Origin: Endozoicomonas sp. GU-1
Lineage (GTDB): Bacteria; Pseudomonadota; Gammaproteobacteria; Pseudomonadales; Endozoicomonadaceae
Direction of reading: 5' to 3'
DNA: 64,000 nt
NCBI RefSeq assembly: GCF_027366395.1
Contig: NZ_CP114771.1
Coordinates: 4,960,001-5,024,000 of the forward strand
Below are positions 8,755 through 17,718 of the stretch, piece by piece. The translations under genes were made by a program, and so were the position numbers. The notes below the pieces were generated by a model. That model was not told the origin of the DNA, did not search any database, and was given only the letters and a program-made list of their open reading frames with translations. Every line of letters begins with the position of its first letter. Position 1 is the first letter of the stretch.

Positions 8755-10272
8755 CTAGTCTCCCAGGAACGCCTTATAAGCCTCATTCTCATTTTCAGAC
8801 CAGTAACGGTAGCCAATGGCATCAAGATATTCCGGGATATGCTGGTGCTCCTCTTCCGGGACATCCAGGCCTATCGCAACCCGTCCATAGGCCGCTCCGT
8901 GGTTGCGATAGTGGAACATGGTGATATTCCAGCGCTGGCCCAGTTTGCTCAGGAAGTTTAATAAGGCTCCCGGGCGCTCCGGGAATTCAAACCGGTAAAC
9001 CTGTTCATTGGTGACCGCTTCGCTATGCCCGCCCACCATGTGCCGAACATGGAGTTTGGCCATTTCATTGTCGGTCAGGTCAACCACGGGGTAGCCGTGC
9101 TGCTGGAGTTCATTAACCAGCCGGTCGATGGGCATCTGATCCGGGTGGACCTGAACACCGACAAAGATTCTGGCTTTGTCCGGGTTATGGTAGCGATAGT
9201 TAAACTCGGTGATATTTCTGCGACCCAGCAGTTCACAGAACTGTTTAAAGCTTCCGGGTTGTTCCGGAATGGTAACAGCGATGATCGCTTCCCGCTTTTC
9301 ACCCAGCTCTGTGCGTTCCGAGACATAGCGCAAACGGTCAAAGTTGATGTTGGCACCGCTGTCAACGGCCAGCAGGGTTTGGCCCCGGACCTTGTCCCGG
9401 CTGACATACTTCTTCATACCGGCAATGCCCAGGGCACCGGCAGGCTCACAGACAGAGCGGGTATCATCAAAGATATCCTTGATCGCGGCACAGATTTCGT
9501 CGGCGGTGACGGTGATGACCTCGTCGATACACTCCCGGCAGATCCTGAATGTCTCTTCACCGATCTGCGCCACCGCTACACCATCGGCAAAGATGCCCAC
9601 ATGGGGCAGGACAACCCGTTCACCCGCATCAAGCGCCGCCTTCAGGCAGGCCGACTCTTCAAATTCAACACCGATGACTTTGACGTCGGGCCGCAGGTAC
9701 TTGATATAGGCGCTGATACCTGCCGCCAGACCACCGCCGCCCACCGGGATGAACACCGCATCCAGGGCACCGGTCTGTTGACGCAGGATCTCCATGCCAA
9801 TAGTGCCCTGACCTGCGATGGTATCTATATCATCATAAGGGTGAATAAAGGTGTAGCCGTGCTTTTCAACCAGGGTAAAAGAGTGAGCCAGAGCCTGGTC
9901 AAAAGCGTCGCCATGCAGTACGACCTTGGCTCCGTAAGCCCGTACCGACTTCACTTTGATCTCGGGGGTGGTGACCGGCATGACGATGGTGGCCTTGATC
10001 CCCATTTCCCGGGAGGCCAGGGCTACTCCCTGGGCATGATTCCCGGCCGAAGCGGCAATAACGCCACGTTCTTTTTCTGCCGTCGTGAGCTGGGCCAGCT
10101 TGTTATAAGCGCCCCGAATTTTGAAGGAGAATACTGGCTGTAAGTCTTCCCGCTTCAGGAGAACCCGGTTATCCAGGCGCTGACTGAGGAAGCGGGCCTC
10201 ATCAATCGGGGTTTCGATGGCGACATCATAGACCCTGGCTTCCAGTATTTTTCGAATATAACGGTGTGGCAT
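8755..10272 (-). CDS. ilvA: Threonine ammonia-lyase, biosynthetic
   Basis: The 505-residue enzyme deaminates threonine to 2-oxobutanoate, the first step of isoleucine synthesis. The PLP lysine is K51 in FSFKIRGAYNKL. The phosphate loop VGGGGLAAG and AASAGNHAQG are present. Residues from about 330 to 505 form two ACT-like regulatory domains (beginning EAIIAVTIPEQPGSFKQF and VYRFEFPERPGALLNFL), as in the isoleucine-inhibited biosynthetic form. It is divergent from rpiA, a common arrangement in gammaproteobacteria. Confidence 0.97.
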   Translation of the reverse strand: MPHRYIRKILEARVYDVAIETPIDEARFLSQRLDNRVLLKREDLQPVFSFKIRGAYNKLAQLTTAEKERGVIAASAGNHAQGVALASREMGIKATIVMPVTTPEIKVKSVRAYGAKVVLHGDAFDQALAHSFTLVEKHGYTFIHPYDDIDTIAGQGTIGMEILRQQTGALDAVFIPVGGGGLAAGISAYIKYLRPDVKVIGVEFEESACLKAALDAGERVVLPHVGIFADGVAVAQIGEETFRICRECIDEVITVTADEICAAIKDIFDDTRSVCEPAGALGIAGMKKYVSRDKVRGQTLLAVDSGANINFDRLRYVSERTELGEKREAIIAVTIPEQPGSFKQFCELLGRRNITEFNYRYHNPDKARIFVGVQVHPDQMPIDRLVNELQQHGYPVVDLTDNEMAKLHVRHMVGGHSEAVTNEQVYRFEFPERPGALLNFLSKLGQRWNITMFHYRNHGAAYGRVAIGLDVPEEEHQHIPEYLDAIGYRYWSENENEAYKAFLGD

Positions 10273-10442
10273 GCTGTCCTGCTGGTGTTTTCTGTTAGCT
10301 TTATTGAGTTCAGGCAGTGCTGCGAAGCTCTCATTCTATAGGAATAAGCTTCAGGATGGCACTCGTCCAATTTGCCGGAAAATGGTGTAATATACGGCGC
10401 GTTTTCAGCCCTATTAACCGCTCAGTATTATCAGGAAACCCC

Positions 10443-11116
10443 ATGAATCAGGATCAGCTCAAAAAGGCCACCGCCGAAGCCGCATTGCAATATATCCTGC
10501 CCCATCTGGAAAAGATATGGTAATCGGTATTGGTACCGGTTCTACTGCGCGCTTTTTTATTGATGCGCTGGCTGAGTACAAGGATGATTTTGATGGCTGT
10601 GTCTCCAGCTCTGAGGCATCTACCGAGCAGCTGAAATTCCATGGTATTCCTGTTTATGACCTGAATACGGTGTCTGACCTGCGCTTTTATATTGATGGGG
10701 CAGATGAAGCCAATGAACATCTTCACCTGATTAAAGGAGGTGGTGCGGCACTGACCCGGGAAAAGATCATTGCAGCGGTAGCCAGAGAGTTCATTTGCAT
10801 TGCCGATGAGAGCAAGGCGGTGGGTGTGCTGGGTGAATTCCCATTGCCGGTGGAAGTCATTCCCATGGCTCGCAGTTATGTTGGCCGGGAGCTGGTAAAG
10901 CTGGGAGGCGATCCTGCCTACCGCGAAGGGGTTGTGACTGATAATGGTAATGTGATTCTGGATGTCTGGAATATGAAGATTCTGGATCCGGTTGCACTGG
11001 AGCAAAAGATCAATGGCATTGTTGGTGTGGTGACTAATGGTCTGTTCGCCTGTCGTCCTGCTGATGTGCTGCTGTTGGGTACAAACGACGGTGTTAGAAC
11101 AATTACCGGCAAATGA
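10443..11116 (+). pseudogene. rpiA: Ribose-5-phosphate isomerase A, one-base frameshift
   Basis: The frame from the ATG at 10443 ([18 protein letters not shown]) stops at 10523. The rest, from [18 protein letters not shown] to the end at 11116, lies in the next frame. One missing base in the AAAA run at 10510-10513 explains it: with five A the text reads [15 protein letters not shown] and the gene is 224 residues, close to the 219 of E. coli. Motifs [27 protein letters not shown] and LPVEVIPMA are intact. The enzyme interconverts ribose 5-phosphate and ribulose 5-phosphate and is nearly indispensable. A sequencing error is therefore more likely than true loss. Confidence 0.85.
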
Positions 11117-11376
11117 TTACAACGGGTTCTCTGGAACAGTTGTGATCTTTAGTTGTTGATAGGTGGATCCCGCTGTTTCCATAAAAAAAACCGCAATATT
11201 AGGCTGGATCGAATAGAAAAAATCCTTAATATAGCCATTGCTAATAATAGAAATGCTTGGCGACCTGCGTTGAGCGTAATCTGTGGTTTAGTCCTGAGTT
11301 TCGGGGGAGGGCGGCCACTTTCTGGTGAATGCTCTGTAAACTCAGGCATGAAAAACAACAATAAAGAGTGACTGAC

Positions 11377-12501
11377 ATGCTGAAATCATTCAATAAAAAA
11401 ATGGCAGTCTTGACTGCCGCAGTGGCACTGGGCAGTGCATCCATCGCATCCGCAGAAGATACCATCAAAATCGCCCTGGCAGGCCCGGTCACCGGACCGG
11501 TTGCCCAGTACGGTGATATGCAGTTTATTGGTGCCAAAATGGCCATTGAGCAGATTAACCAGGCAGGTGGCGTCAATGGCAAGGAGCTGGAAGGGGTTGT
11601 CTTCGATGATGCCTGTGACCCCAAGCAAGCCGTAGCGGTTGCCAACAGGATTGTAAACGACGATATTCGATTTGTTGTCGGTCATCTCTGTTCCTCTTCA
11701 ACTCAGCCTGCTTCTGATATTTATGAAGATGAAGGTGTCTTGATGATCACCGCTGCCTCAACCAGCCCGGACATCACCACCCGTGGCTATGAGCTGATTT
11801 TCAGAACCATTGGTCTGGACAGCATGCAGGGGCCAACGGCTGCGAAATACATCATTGATGCGGTAAAACCACAGAAAATGGCGGTAATTCACGACAAGCA
11901 GCAGTACGGTGAAGGTTTGGCCGCCAGTGTTCGTGACGAAGTTCAGAAGGCCGGCGTTAAAGTCGCCCTTTATGAAGGTGTCACGGCTGGCGACAAAGAC
12001 TTCTCTGCCCTGATTGCCAAGCTCAAGAAAGAGGATGTCGATTTCGTTTATTACGGTGGTTATCACCCTGAGCTGGGCCTGATTTTGCGCCAGAGTGCAG
12101 AGAAGGGGCTGGATGTTAAGTTCATGGGGCCTGAAGGTGTCGGCAACAAGGATATCTCTGCCATTGCCGGTGAGGCCTCAGAAGGCTTGCTGGTCACTCT
12201 GCCCAAGAGTTTTGACCAGGATCCGGCCAATGCCCGGTTGGTGGAGGCATTCAAGGCCAGGAGTGAAGACCCTTCCGGCCCGTTTGTCTTTCCCGCTTAC
12301 TCTGCGGTGCAGGTCATGGCAGATGGCATGAAGCTGACCGCCAGTGAAGACCCTGAGAAAGTTGCCAGCAGCCTGCGGGCCAATAACTTCAAAACACCCA
12401 CCGGTGAGCTTGGCTTTGATGGCAAGGGTGACCTGAAGGACTTCAACTTTGTCGTTTATCAGTGGCATTCTGACGGCAGCAAAACGGCCCTGACCAAGTG
12501 A
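11377..12501 (+). CDS. livK: Branched-chain amino acid ABC transporter, substrate-binding protein
   Basis: The product is 374 residues from the ATG at 11377, preceded by AAAGAG with an eight-base spacer. It has a Sec signal peptide with the cleavage region ASIASAED (about residue 26), followed by a type-I periplasmic binding fold. KIALAGPVTGPVAQYGDMQ, FDDACDPKQAVAVANR and GHLCSSST match LivJ/LivK, including the family cysteine pair. It delivers leucine, isoleucine or valine to LivHMGF. It is separated from livH by a stem-loop terminator that likely makes this gene more strongly expressed than the membrane part. Confidence 0.95.
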   Translation: MLKSFNKKMAVLTAAVALGSASIASAEDTIKIALAGPVTGPVAQYGDMQFIGAKMAIEQINQAGGVNGKELEGVVFDDACDPKQAVAVANRIVNDDIRFVVGHLCSSSTQPASDIYEDEGVLMITAASTSPDITTRGYELIFRTIGLDSMQGPTAAKYIIDAVKPQKMAVIHDKQQYGEGLAASVRDEVQKAGVKVALYEGVTAGDKDFSALIAKLKKEDVDFVYYGGYHPELGLILRQSAEKGLDVKFMGPEGVGNKDISAIAGEASEGLLVTLPKSFDQDPANARLVEAFKARSEDPSGPFVFPAYSAVQVMADGMKLTASEDPEKVASSLRANNFKTPTGELGFDGKGDLKDFNFVVYQWHSDGSKTALTK

Positions 12502-12597
12502 TCGGAACAATGCCTTGCCTGCATGGGCAGGGTATCAATAAAGGAAATAGTGCAGTCGACTAACCAGACGGCACCAGTCTAACAATGAGAAAGCAGT

Positions 12598-12657
12598 AAA
12601 AGGCCTGCAGGGAGTGCAGAACGCCATAAGCGTTATTGCAACATGCGGGCCTTTTTT
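12598..12657 (+). terminator. Intercistronic terminator or attenuator between livK and livH
   Basis: AAAAGGCCTGCA at 12598-12609 pairs with TGCGGGCCTTTT (one G-U pair) ending in six T. Inside the loop is a second perfect stem, AACGC-CATAA-GCGTT at 12620-12634. The T-run abuts the livH ATG at 12658. Partial termination here would lower permease and ATPase synthesis relative to the binding protein, as is known for liv operons. Confidence 0.75.
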
Positions 12658-13596
12658 ATGGATTCGACCATGCCTGAGTCAGCCTATTATTTTATCCAGC
12701 AATTGCTGAACGGCCTTACTGTCGGGAGCACCTATGCCCTGATAGCCATCGGTTACACGATGGTCTATGGCATCATTGGAATGATCAACTTTGCCCACGG
12801 CGAGATATATATGATCGGCAGCTATGTTGCCTTTGCCGTGCTGGCCGGTCTTGCCTTGATGGGGGTTGACAGTATTGCTCTGATGCTGGCCGCCGCCTTT
12901 ATCATCAGTATTATTATTACCAGTACTTATGGCTTTGCCGTTGAGCGGGTGGCCTATCGACCATTAAGAAACAGTAACCGACTGATTGCCCTGATCTCGG
13001 CAATCGGTATGTCGATTTTTCTGCAGAACTATGTGCGTATCGCCCAGGGCTCGAGAGATATCGCAATGCCCAGCATGATTACCGGTGGCTGGACGTTTGG
13101 GCCCGCTGATGCGTTTAATGTCACTCTGTCGTACATGCAGGTGGTGATTTTCATTATTACGTTTATCACCATGACACTTCTGACGCTGTTTATTTCCAAA
13201 TCAAGGATGGGGCGTGCATGCCGGGCATGTGCAGAAGACCTGGGCATGACCCGGCTGCTTGGCATCAATACCAACCAGGTTATCTCCCTGACCTTTATTA
13301 TCGGTGCGGCACTGGCGGCAGTGGCCGGTGTGTTACTGGGTCTCTACTACGGCGTTATTAACCCCTATATTGGTTTTCTGGCGGGTTTGAAAGCGTTTAC
13401 AGCGGCGGTTCTTGGTGGCATCGGCAGTATTCCGGGAGCTGTGCTTGGCGGCCTGATTCTTGGTGTTACCGAAGCGTTTACCGCAGGGTATTTCAGTAGC
13501 GAATATAAAGACGTCGTCGCCTTTAGTCTGCTGGTGCTGATTCTGTTATTCCGACCTTCAGGGATTCTCGGCAAGCCGGAGGTAGAAAAGGTATGA
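12658..13596 (+). CDS. livH: Branched-chain amino acid ABC transporter permease LivH
   Basis: The product is about 312 residues. The sequence QLLNGLTVGSTYALIAIGYTMVYGIIGMINFAHGEIYMIG is the typical LivH start, here given as the family landmark in two parts: QQLLNGLTVGSTYALIAIG and INFAHGEIYMIG. About eight membrane segments follow, and the motif AAVLGGIGSIPGAVLGG is present. The start is uncertain: ATG 12658 follows the terminator T-run, ATG 12670 is an alternative, and ATG 12643 lies inside the terminator stem. Neither candidate has a clear Shine-Dalgarno site. The stop overlaps the livM start by four bases. Confidence 0.95.
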   Translation: MDSTMPESAYYFIQQLLNGLTVGSTYALIAIGYTMVYGIIGMINFAHGEIYMIGSYVAFAVLAGLALMGVDSIALMLAAAFIISIIITSTYGFAVERVAYRPLRNSNRLIALISAIGMSIFLQNYVRIAQGSRDIAMPSMITGGWTFGPADAFNVTLSYMQVVIFIITFITMTLLTLFISKSRMGRACRACAEDLGMTRLLGINTNQVISLTFIIGAALAAVAGVLLGLYYGVINPYIGFLAGLKAFTAAVLGGIGSIPGAVLGGLILGVTEAFTAGYFSSEYKDVVAFSLLVLILLFRPSGILGKPEVEKV

Positions 13597-14932
13597 ATCG
13601 TCAGTCATCTACCACACTGCGCTGGTTTCCCGCTTTTATGGCAACCGGAGCGCTGTTGCTGCTTGCTGTGTTAATGCTCGGGGTTCAGCTATCCACTGAA
13701 AACACAGAGTTGGTCGTTTACTTTGCGGCCAGTGAACGGTGGCAGCTGATTCTTGCCGGTGCTGTTCTGGTTTTCCTGGTTCAGTTATTCCGCAACCCCA
13801 TCTCTGCTTTCTGGCAGGGGGCCAAAAACACAACCCACTACCGCAAGTTCAGCTGCCATCACTGGATGACAATAAACCTCTGAAGCGGCTGCTGATCAGT
13901 TTTGCCGTGGCCGGGCTGATGGTCTGGCCTTTCTTGGTTTCCCGTGGTGCGGTGGACCTGGCAACACTGGCGCTTATTTATGTCATGCTTGGTCTGGGCC
14001 TTAACGTGGTTGTTGGTCTGGCAGGTCTTCTGGATCTTGGTTATGTGGGCTTCTACGCCGTTGGAGCCTACAGCTATGCGCTGTTGAGCCAATACTTTGG
14101 TCTCGATTTCTGGAGCTGCCTGCTGATTGGCGGTGTTATGGCGGCATTCTTCGGCTTTATCCTGGGGTTTCCGGTATTAAGGCTCCGTGGAGACTACCTG
14201 GCCATTGTTACCCTTGGCTTTGGCGAGATTATTCGTATTTTGCTGAATAACTGGACCTCAATTACCGGCGGGCCAAACGGGATCAGTCAGATTCCAAAAC
14301 CAACGTTGTTTGGTCTGGAATTTTCCCGGCGAGCCAAAGAAGACGGCAATGTACCATTTCACGAGTTCTTCGGGATTGACTACAGCAGCGGCTATAAAGT
14401 GATTTTCCTTTATATCCTGGCGCTGCTTCTGGTGCTGTTAACGCTCTACATTATTAACCGGCTGTTGAGAATGCCCATTGGCCGGGCCTGGGAAGCGCTT
14501 CGGGAAGACGATATTGCCTGTCGCTCACTGGGTTTGAATCCAACAGCCATCAAACTGTCGGCCTTTACCATCGGTGCGGCGTTTGCCGGGTTTGCCGGTA
14601 CTTTCTTTGCGGCCCGGCAGGGTTTTATCAGTCCGGAGTCTTTTACCTTTATTGAGTCAGCGATCATCCTGGCGATTGTGGTCCTGGGAGGCATGGGGTC
14701 ACAGATGGGCGTTATTCTTGCCGCCATTATCATGACCGTACTGCCCGAGTTTGCCCGGGAGTTTCAGGAGTACCGGATGCTGATGTTTGGTCTGATGATG
14801 GTGTTGATGATGATGTGGCGTCCGGAAGGGTTGATGCCCATGAAACGTCCACATCTGACGTTGAAAGATCATCCGTCGGATAAAAAAGATGATGCTTCTG
14901 TTAATCGTCAGCCCATTGCTGAAAGCGTTTAA
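13593..14932 (+). pseudogene. livM: Branched-chain amino acid ABC transporter permease LivM, one-base frameshift
   Basis: The first frame (from 13593, overlapping livH as ATGA) matches the LivM N-terminus up to NTTHYRKF near 13850. The text then continues in another frame as [15 protein letters not shown] and on to a complete LivM end. One missing base around 13845-13852 explains the break; repaired, the gene encodes 446 residues (425 in E. coli). The conserved core [33 protein letters not shown] and [10 protein letters not shown]-like motifs are intact. It should form the permease with LivH. A sequencing error is likely. Confidence 0.88.
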
Positions 14933-14950
14933 TCTGCAGGGAGTTATAAG

Positions 14951-15719
14951 ATGAGTCAGTGTTTGCTGGAAGCATCGGATCTCAGTATGCGCTTTGGCGG
15001 TCTGCTGGCCGTGGATCAGATGGCGCTCAAAGTTCGTAAAGGCGAAATTGTCTCCATGATTGGCCCGAACGGTGCCGGGAAAACGACAGTGTTTAATTGT
15101 CTGACCGGCTTCTATAAGCCAACCGGAGGGGAAGATTATTTTTCAGGGCCAGGCGGTAGAAAAGCTGCCTGGCTTTAAAATTGCCCGTTTAGGTGTAGTG
15201 CGAACTTTTCAGAATGTGCGGTTGTTTAAAGCCATGACGGTTCTGGAAAATCTGCTGGTGGCCCAGCACCGTCATTTAAACACAGGGTTGTTGGCCGGGC
15301 TGTTTAAAACACCTTCGTTTCGCAAGAGTGAGGCCGAAGCGATGGAGCGGGCCGCTTACTGGCTGGATAAAGTGGGCCTGACTGAGTTTGCCAATCGTGA
15401 AGCCGGCAACCTGGCCTACGGTCAGCAGCGACGACTGGAAATTGCCCGCTGTATGGTGACCGACCCACAACTGTTGATGCTGGATGAGCCCGCTGCTGGA
15501 CTGAACCCTAATGAAACCCGGGAGCTGGATAAGTTGATTTCCGATCTCAGGAAAAATCATGGTGTGTCAGTGCTGCTTATTGAACACGACATGAAACTGG
15601 TAATGGAAATCTCGGACCGGATCTATGTTATTAATCAGGGGAGGCCCCTGGCATCCGGAACACCGGAAGCGGTGCGCAATCATCCTGAAGTGATCAAGGC
15701 TTACCTGGGGGAGTCCTGA
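14951..15719 (+). pseudogene. livG: Branched-chain amino acid ABC transporter ATPase LivG, one-base frameshift
   Basis: The first frame holds the Walker A motif IGPNGAGKTTVFNCLTGFYKP and then runs into a stop at 15178. The rest, from VVRTFQNVRLF through LAYGQQRRLEIARCM (signature) and LLMLDEPAAGLNP (Walker B), is in another frame. One extra G in GGGG at 15128-15131 explains it. With three G the text reads PTGGKIIFQGQAVEKL and the gene is exactly 255 residues, the length of E. coli LivG. Because every motif is conserved, a sequencing error is the likely cause. Confidence 0.88.
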
Positions 15720-15720
15720 T

Positions 15721-16236
15721 ATGAAGTACAGGGTTCCACTGGCGTTAGAAACCGAAAGGCTATACCTCAGGCAGTTTAAGGAAGAAGACTGGCGTTGTTT
15801 GCATAAGTATTACTCTGATGAAGAGGCGACCCGCTATACCGTGGGAAGGGCTTTCACAGAGGGGGAAACCTGGCGAACCCTGTGCAGCATGATTGGCCAT
15901 TGGCAGGTGCGTGGTTATGGACCGTATGCTCTGATCGAAAAAAGCTCTGCCTGCCTTATGGGGACAGTAGGTTTCTGGTATCCGAATGACTGGCCTGAAC
16001 CGGAAATCAAGTGGGCACTGGCCTCTGACTATTGGGGTAAGGGGTTTGCTTCTGAAGCTGCCAGAGAGGTGCAGTCTATCGGACGGGAATATCTGCCAGA
16101 GATACCTCTAATCAGTTTTATTCACCCGAATAACCAACCATCTATTAAGCTGGCAGAGCGTTTGGGAGCTGTTCTGGAAAACGAAATCCCATTTCGCGGC
16201 AATATCTGGAAAGTTTATCGGCACCCAAACGAATGA
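15721..16236 (+). CDS. GNAT acetyltransferase of the RimJ/RimL type
   Basis: The 171-residue protein begins LALETERLYLRQFKEEDW, the standard RimJ/RimL-type opening. The acetyl-CoA site region WALASDYWGKGFASEA and the FIHPNNQPSIKLAERLGA motif follow. Such enzymes acetylate protein N-termini or small amines; the substrate here is unknown. The start codon lies one base after the livG stop, and livF follows 16 bases after its end. The gene is therefore inserted inside the liv operon and co-transcribed with it, which is not usual for this operon. Confidence 0.88.
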   Translation: MKYRVPLALETERLYLRQFKEEDWRCLHKYYSDEEATRYTVGRAFTEGETWRTLCSMIGHWQVRGYGPYALIEKSSACLMGTVGFWYPNDWPEPEIKWALASDYWGKGFASEAAREVQSIGREYLPEIPLISFIHPNNQPSIKLAERLGAVLENEIPFRGNIWKVYRHPNE

Positions 16237-16252
16237 ACAGGAATGCAGTTTT

Positions 16253-16972
16253 ATGAATAGCGATAAACCACTGCTAAGCCTTGAGCATGTTTCTACCTTT
16301 TATGGCCAGATTCAGGCACTGGAAGACGTGAATGTAGAGATCCGGGCCGGTGAAATTGTGACGTTAATTGGTGCCAATGGTGCGGGAAAAACCTCTCTGC
16401 TGATGACACTCTGTGGTGATCCACGGGCGAGCAGTGGACAGATCTTTTATGGTGGGCGGGACATTACCCGGAACGATACGGCGAATATCATGCGTTCCGG
16501 TATCGCCCTGGTGCCGGAAGGTCGGCGTGTCTTCTCCCGGCTCACCGTGGAAGAAAATCTCAGCATGGGTGGCTTTTTCACTGATGAGCAGGATTATCGT
16601 CAGCTGTATCGCCATGTTCTTGAGCTGTTTCCACGTCTTGAGGAGCGGCTCACCCAGCGGGCAGGCACCATGTCCGGAGGTGAACAACAGATGCTGGCCA
16701 TAGCAAGAGCACTGATGAGTAAGCCCAGGCTATTACTGCTGGATGAACCTTCACTGGGCCTGGCTCCTATCGTGATTCAACAGATTTTTGACATTATTGC
16801 CAGGCTGAGGGATGAAGGGATGACGATCTTTCTGGTTGAGCAAAATGCCAACCAGGCGCTGAAGCTGGCAGATCGCGGCTATGTGCTTGAAAATGGGAAG
16901 ATTGTTCTGCATGACTCCGGACAGGCTCTGCTAGTGAATAAATCTGTCCAGGAGGCCTATCTGGGAGGGTGA
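16253..16972 (+). CDS. livF: Branched-chain amino acid ABC transporter ATPase LivF
   Basis: The 239-residue protein has Walker A LIGANGAGKTSLLMTLCG, the LivF-type VPEGRRVFSRLTVEENL segment, signature MSGGEQQMLAIARALM and Walker B LLLLDEPSLGLAP followed by the switch histidine position occupied as usual by the QN of LVEQNANQAL. It pairs with LivG to energise uptake. This is the last gene of the liv operon. No clear terminator follows; repeat DNA begins about 90 bases downstream. Confidence 0.96.
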   Translation: MNSDKPLLSLEHVSTFYGQIQALEDVNVEIRAGEIVTLIGANGAGKTSLLMTLCGDPRASSGQIFYGGRDITRNDTANIMRSGIALVPEGRRVFSRLTVEENLSMGGFFTDEQDYRQLYRHVLELFPRLEERLTQRAGTMSGGEQQMLAIARALMSKPRLLLLDEPSLGLAPIVIQQIFDIIARLRDEGMTIFLVEQNANQALKLADRGYVLENGKIVLHDSGQALLVNKSVQEAYLGG

Positions 16973-17059
16973 TTGCGGTATTTTCCTTTGATGTCTGAAG
17001 GGGTTGCCATACGCGGCTTTGAGAGAACTTCTATCAATGGCTCCCAGGCTCTGTTCGTC

Positions 17060-17135
17060 CTGAGCGTCCTTCTACTCCGCTCAGGGTGAACGGAGATTGT
17101 ACACATCAAACTTATCGAAATGATGAGGTACCACA
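17060..17135. repeat. Interspersed repeat, copy related to the one near 8700
   Basis: ACTCCGCTCAGGGTGAACGG, then TACAC, TCAAACTTAT and GAAATGATG match 8703-8750 (ACTCCGCTCAGGGTGAACGG, TACACCTCAAACTCAT, GAAATGGTG) with a few differences. Both copies lie just downstream of, or between, genes. It resembles the widespread intergenic repeats whose spurious translation contains HPERSRR. Confidence 0.6.
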
Positions 17136-17297
17136 GTAGGAGCCGCTTTGGTTTCAATAGGTTAACTGGGTAAAACTCTAGTGTCAGCCATATTTTGGAA
17201 TCAAAATAACAATTTAAATTTTTAATAGTAATTAAAATTATCATTATTTTTTATTTATTCATTTGAAATCAATCTGTTAATGGCGTGGTAGTTCTGG

Positions 17298-17326
17298 TTA
17301 AAAGGCCATGTTCCCAGTACTATACT
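17298..17326 (+). promoter_or_regulatory. Candidate promoter of the 35-residue peptide gene
   Basis: TTAAAA (17298-17303) and TATACT (17321-17326) are separated by 17 bases. The predicted start lies about 32 bases before the ATG at 17365. A strongly AT-rich stretch at 17200-17275 lies upstream and could act as an UP element. Confidence 0.45.
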
Positions 17327-17364
17327 TTCCCTATAACTGAACCAGCAGTACAAGGAAGTGCACC

Positions 17365-17472
17365 ATGAAACCTGAATACGATAAGCTGACCACGCCGGAA
17401 GTATTGATGTTAGCCAGCTCACTGAGCGTTTTGGCGGGTTCACTGGTTACCCTTGGAATGCTGATTCAGTAG
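17365..17472 (+). CDS. 35-residue single-pass membrane peptide, function unknown
   Basis: The frame MKPEYDKLTTPEVLMLAS continues into a hydrophobic stretch (SLSVLAGSLVTLGMLIQ) and stops. A good ribosome site, AAGGAAG, lies seven bases before the ATG, and a candidate promoter lies upstream. A charged 10-residue N-terminus and a single C-terminal helix suggest a small inner-membrane protein with the N-terminus in the cytoplasm. I do not recognise the family. It stands alone between livF and the hybrid kinase gene. Confidence 0.55.
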   Translation: MKPEYDKLTTPEVLMLASSLSVLAGSLVTLGMLIQ

Positions 17473-17512
17473 TCATCCGGCAATATCAGGGTTAAGTCTA
17501 CGGTTACAAAGA

Positions 17513-17532
17513 CCTGGCGGGGGACCGCCAGG
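17513..17532. other. Perfect stem-loop after the small membrane peptide gene
   Basis: CCTGGCGG and CCGCCAGG form an eight-pair stem with a GGGA loop. It lies 40 bases after the stop at 17472. No T-run follows on the plus strand (CAAAAC), so a factor-independent terminator is doubtful; a processed 3' end is possible. Confidence 0.4.
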
Positions 17533-17718
17533 CAAAACAACACTCCCCTCCAAATCATCAGCATACCGATTTATAACCACCTGTAGCAGCCATCTCTGCA
17601 TTGGTTTTTTCTTGGGTTCTTATGGCACCAAACCCTAAGTTTTTTGTGCAATTTAACGATGATTAAGAGATGGAAAAGTTCCAGATTCCATCCTTTGCTA
17701 AAGCACAGAGATCAGGCC

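Noticed and set aside
9025-10143. Long plus-strand frame of 372 codons
   Set aside because: It lies wholly antisense to ilvA, whose protein is conserved throughout; the plus frame has no recognisable domain and no ribosome site.
12643-12657. ATG at 12643 as the livH start
   Set aside because: It lies inside the 3' arm of the terminator stem; later ATGs at 12658 and 12670 match the protein family better.
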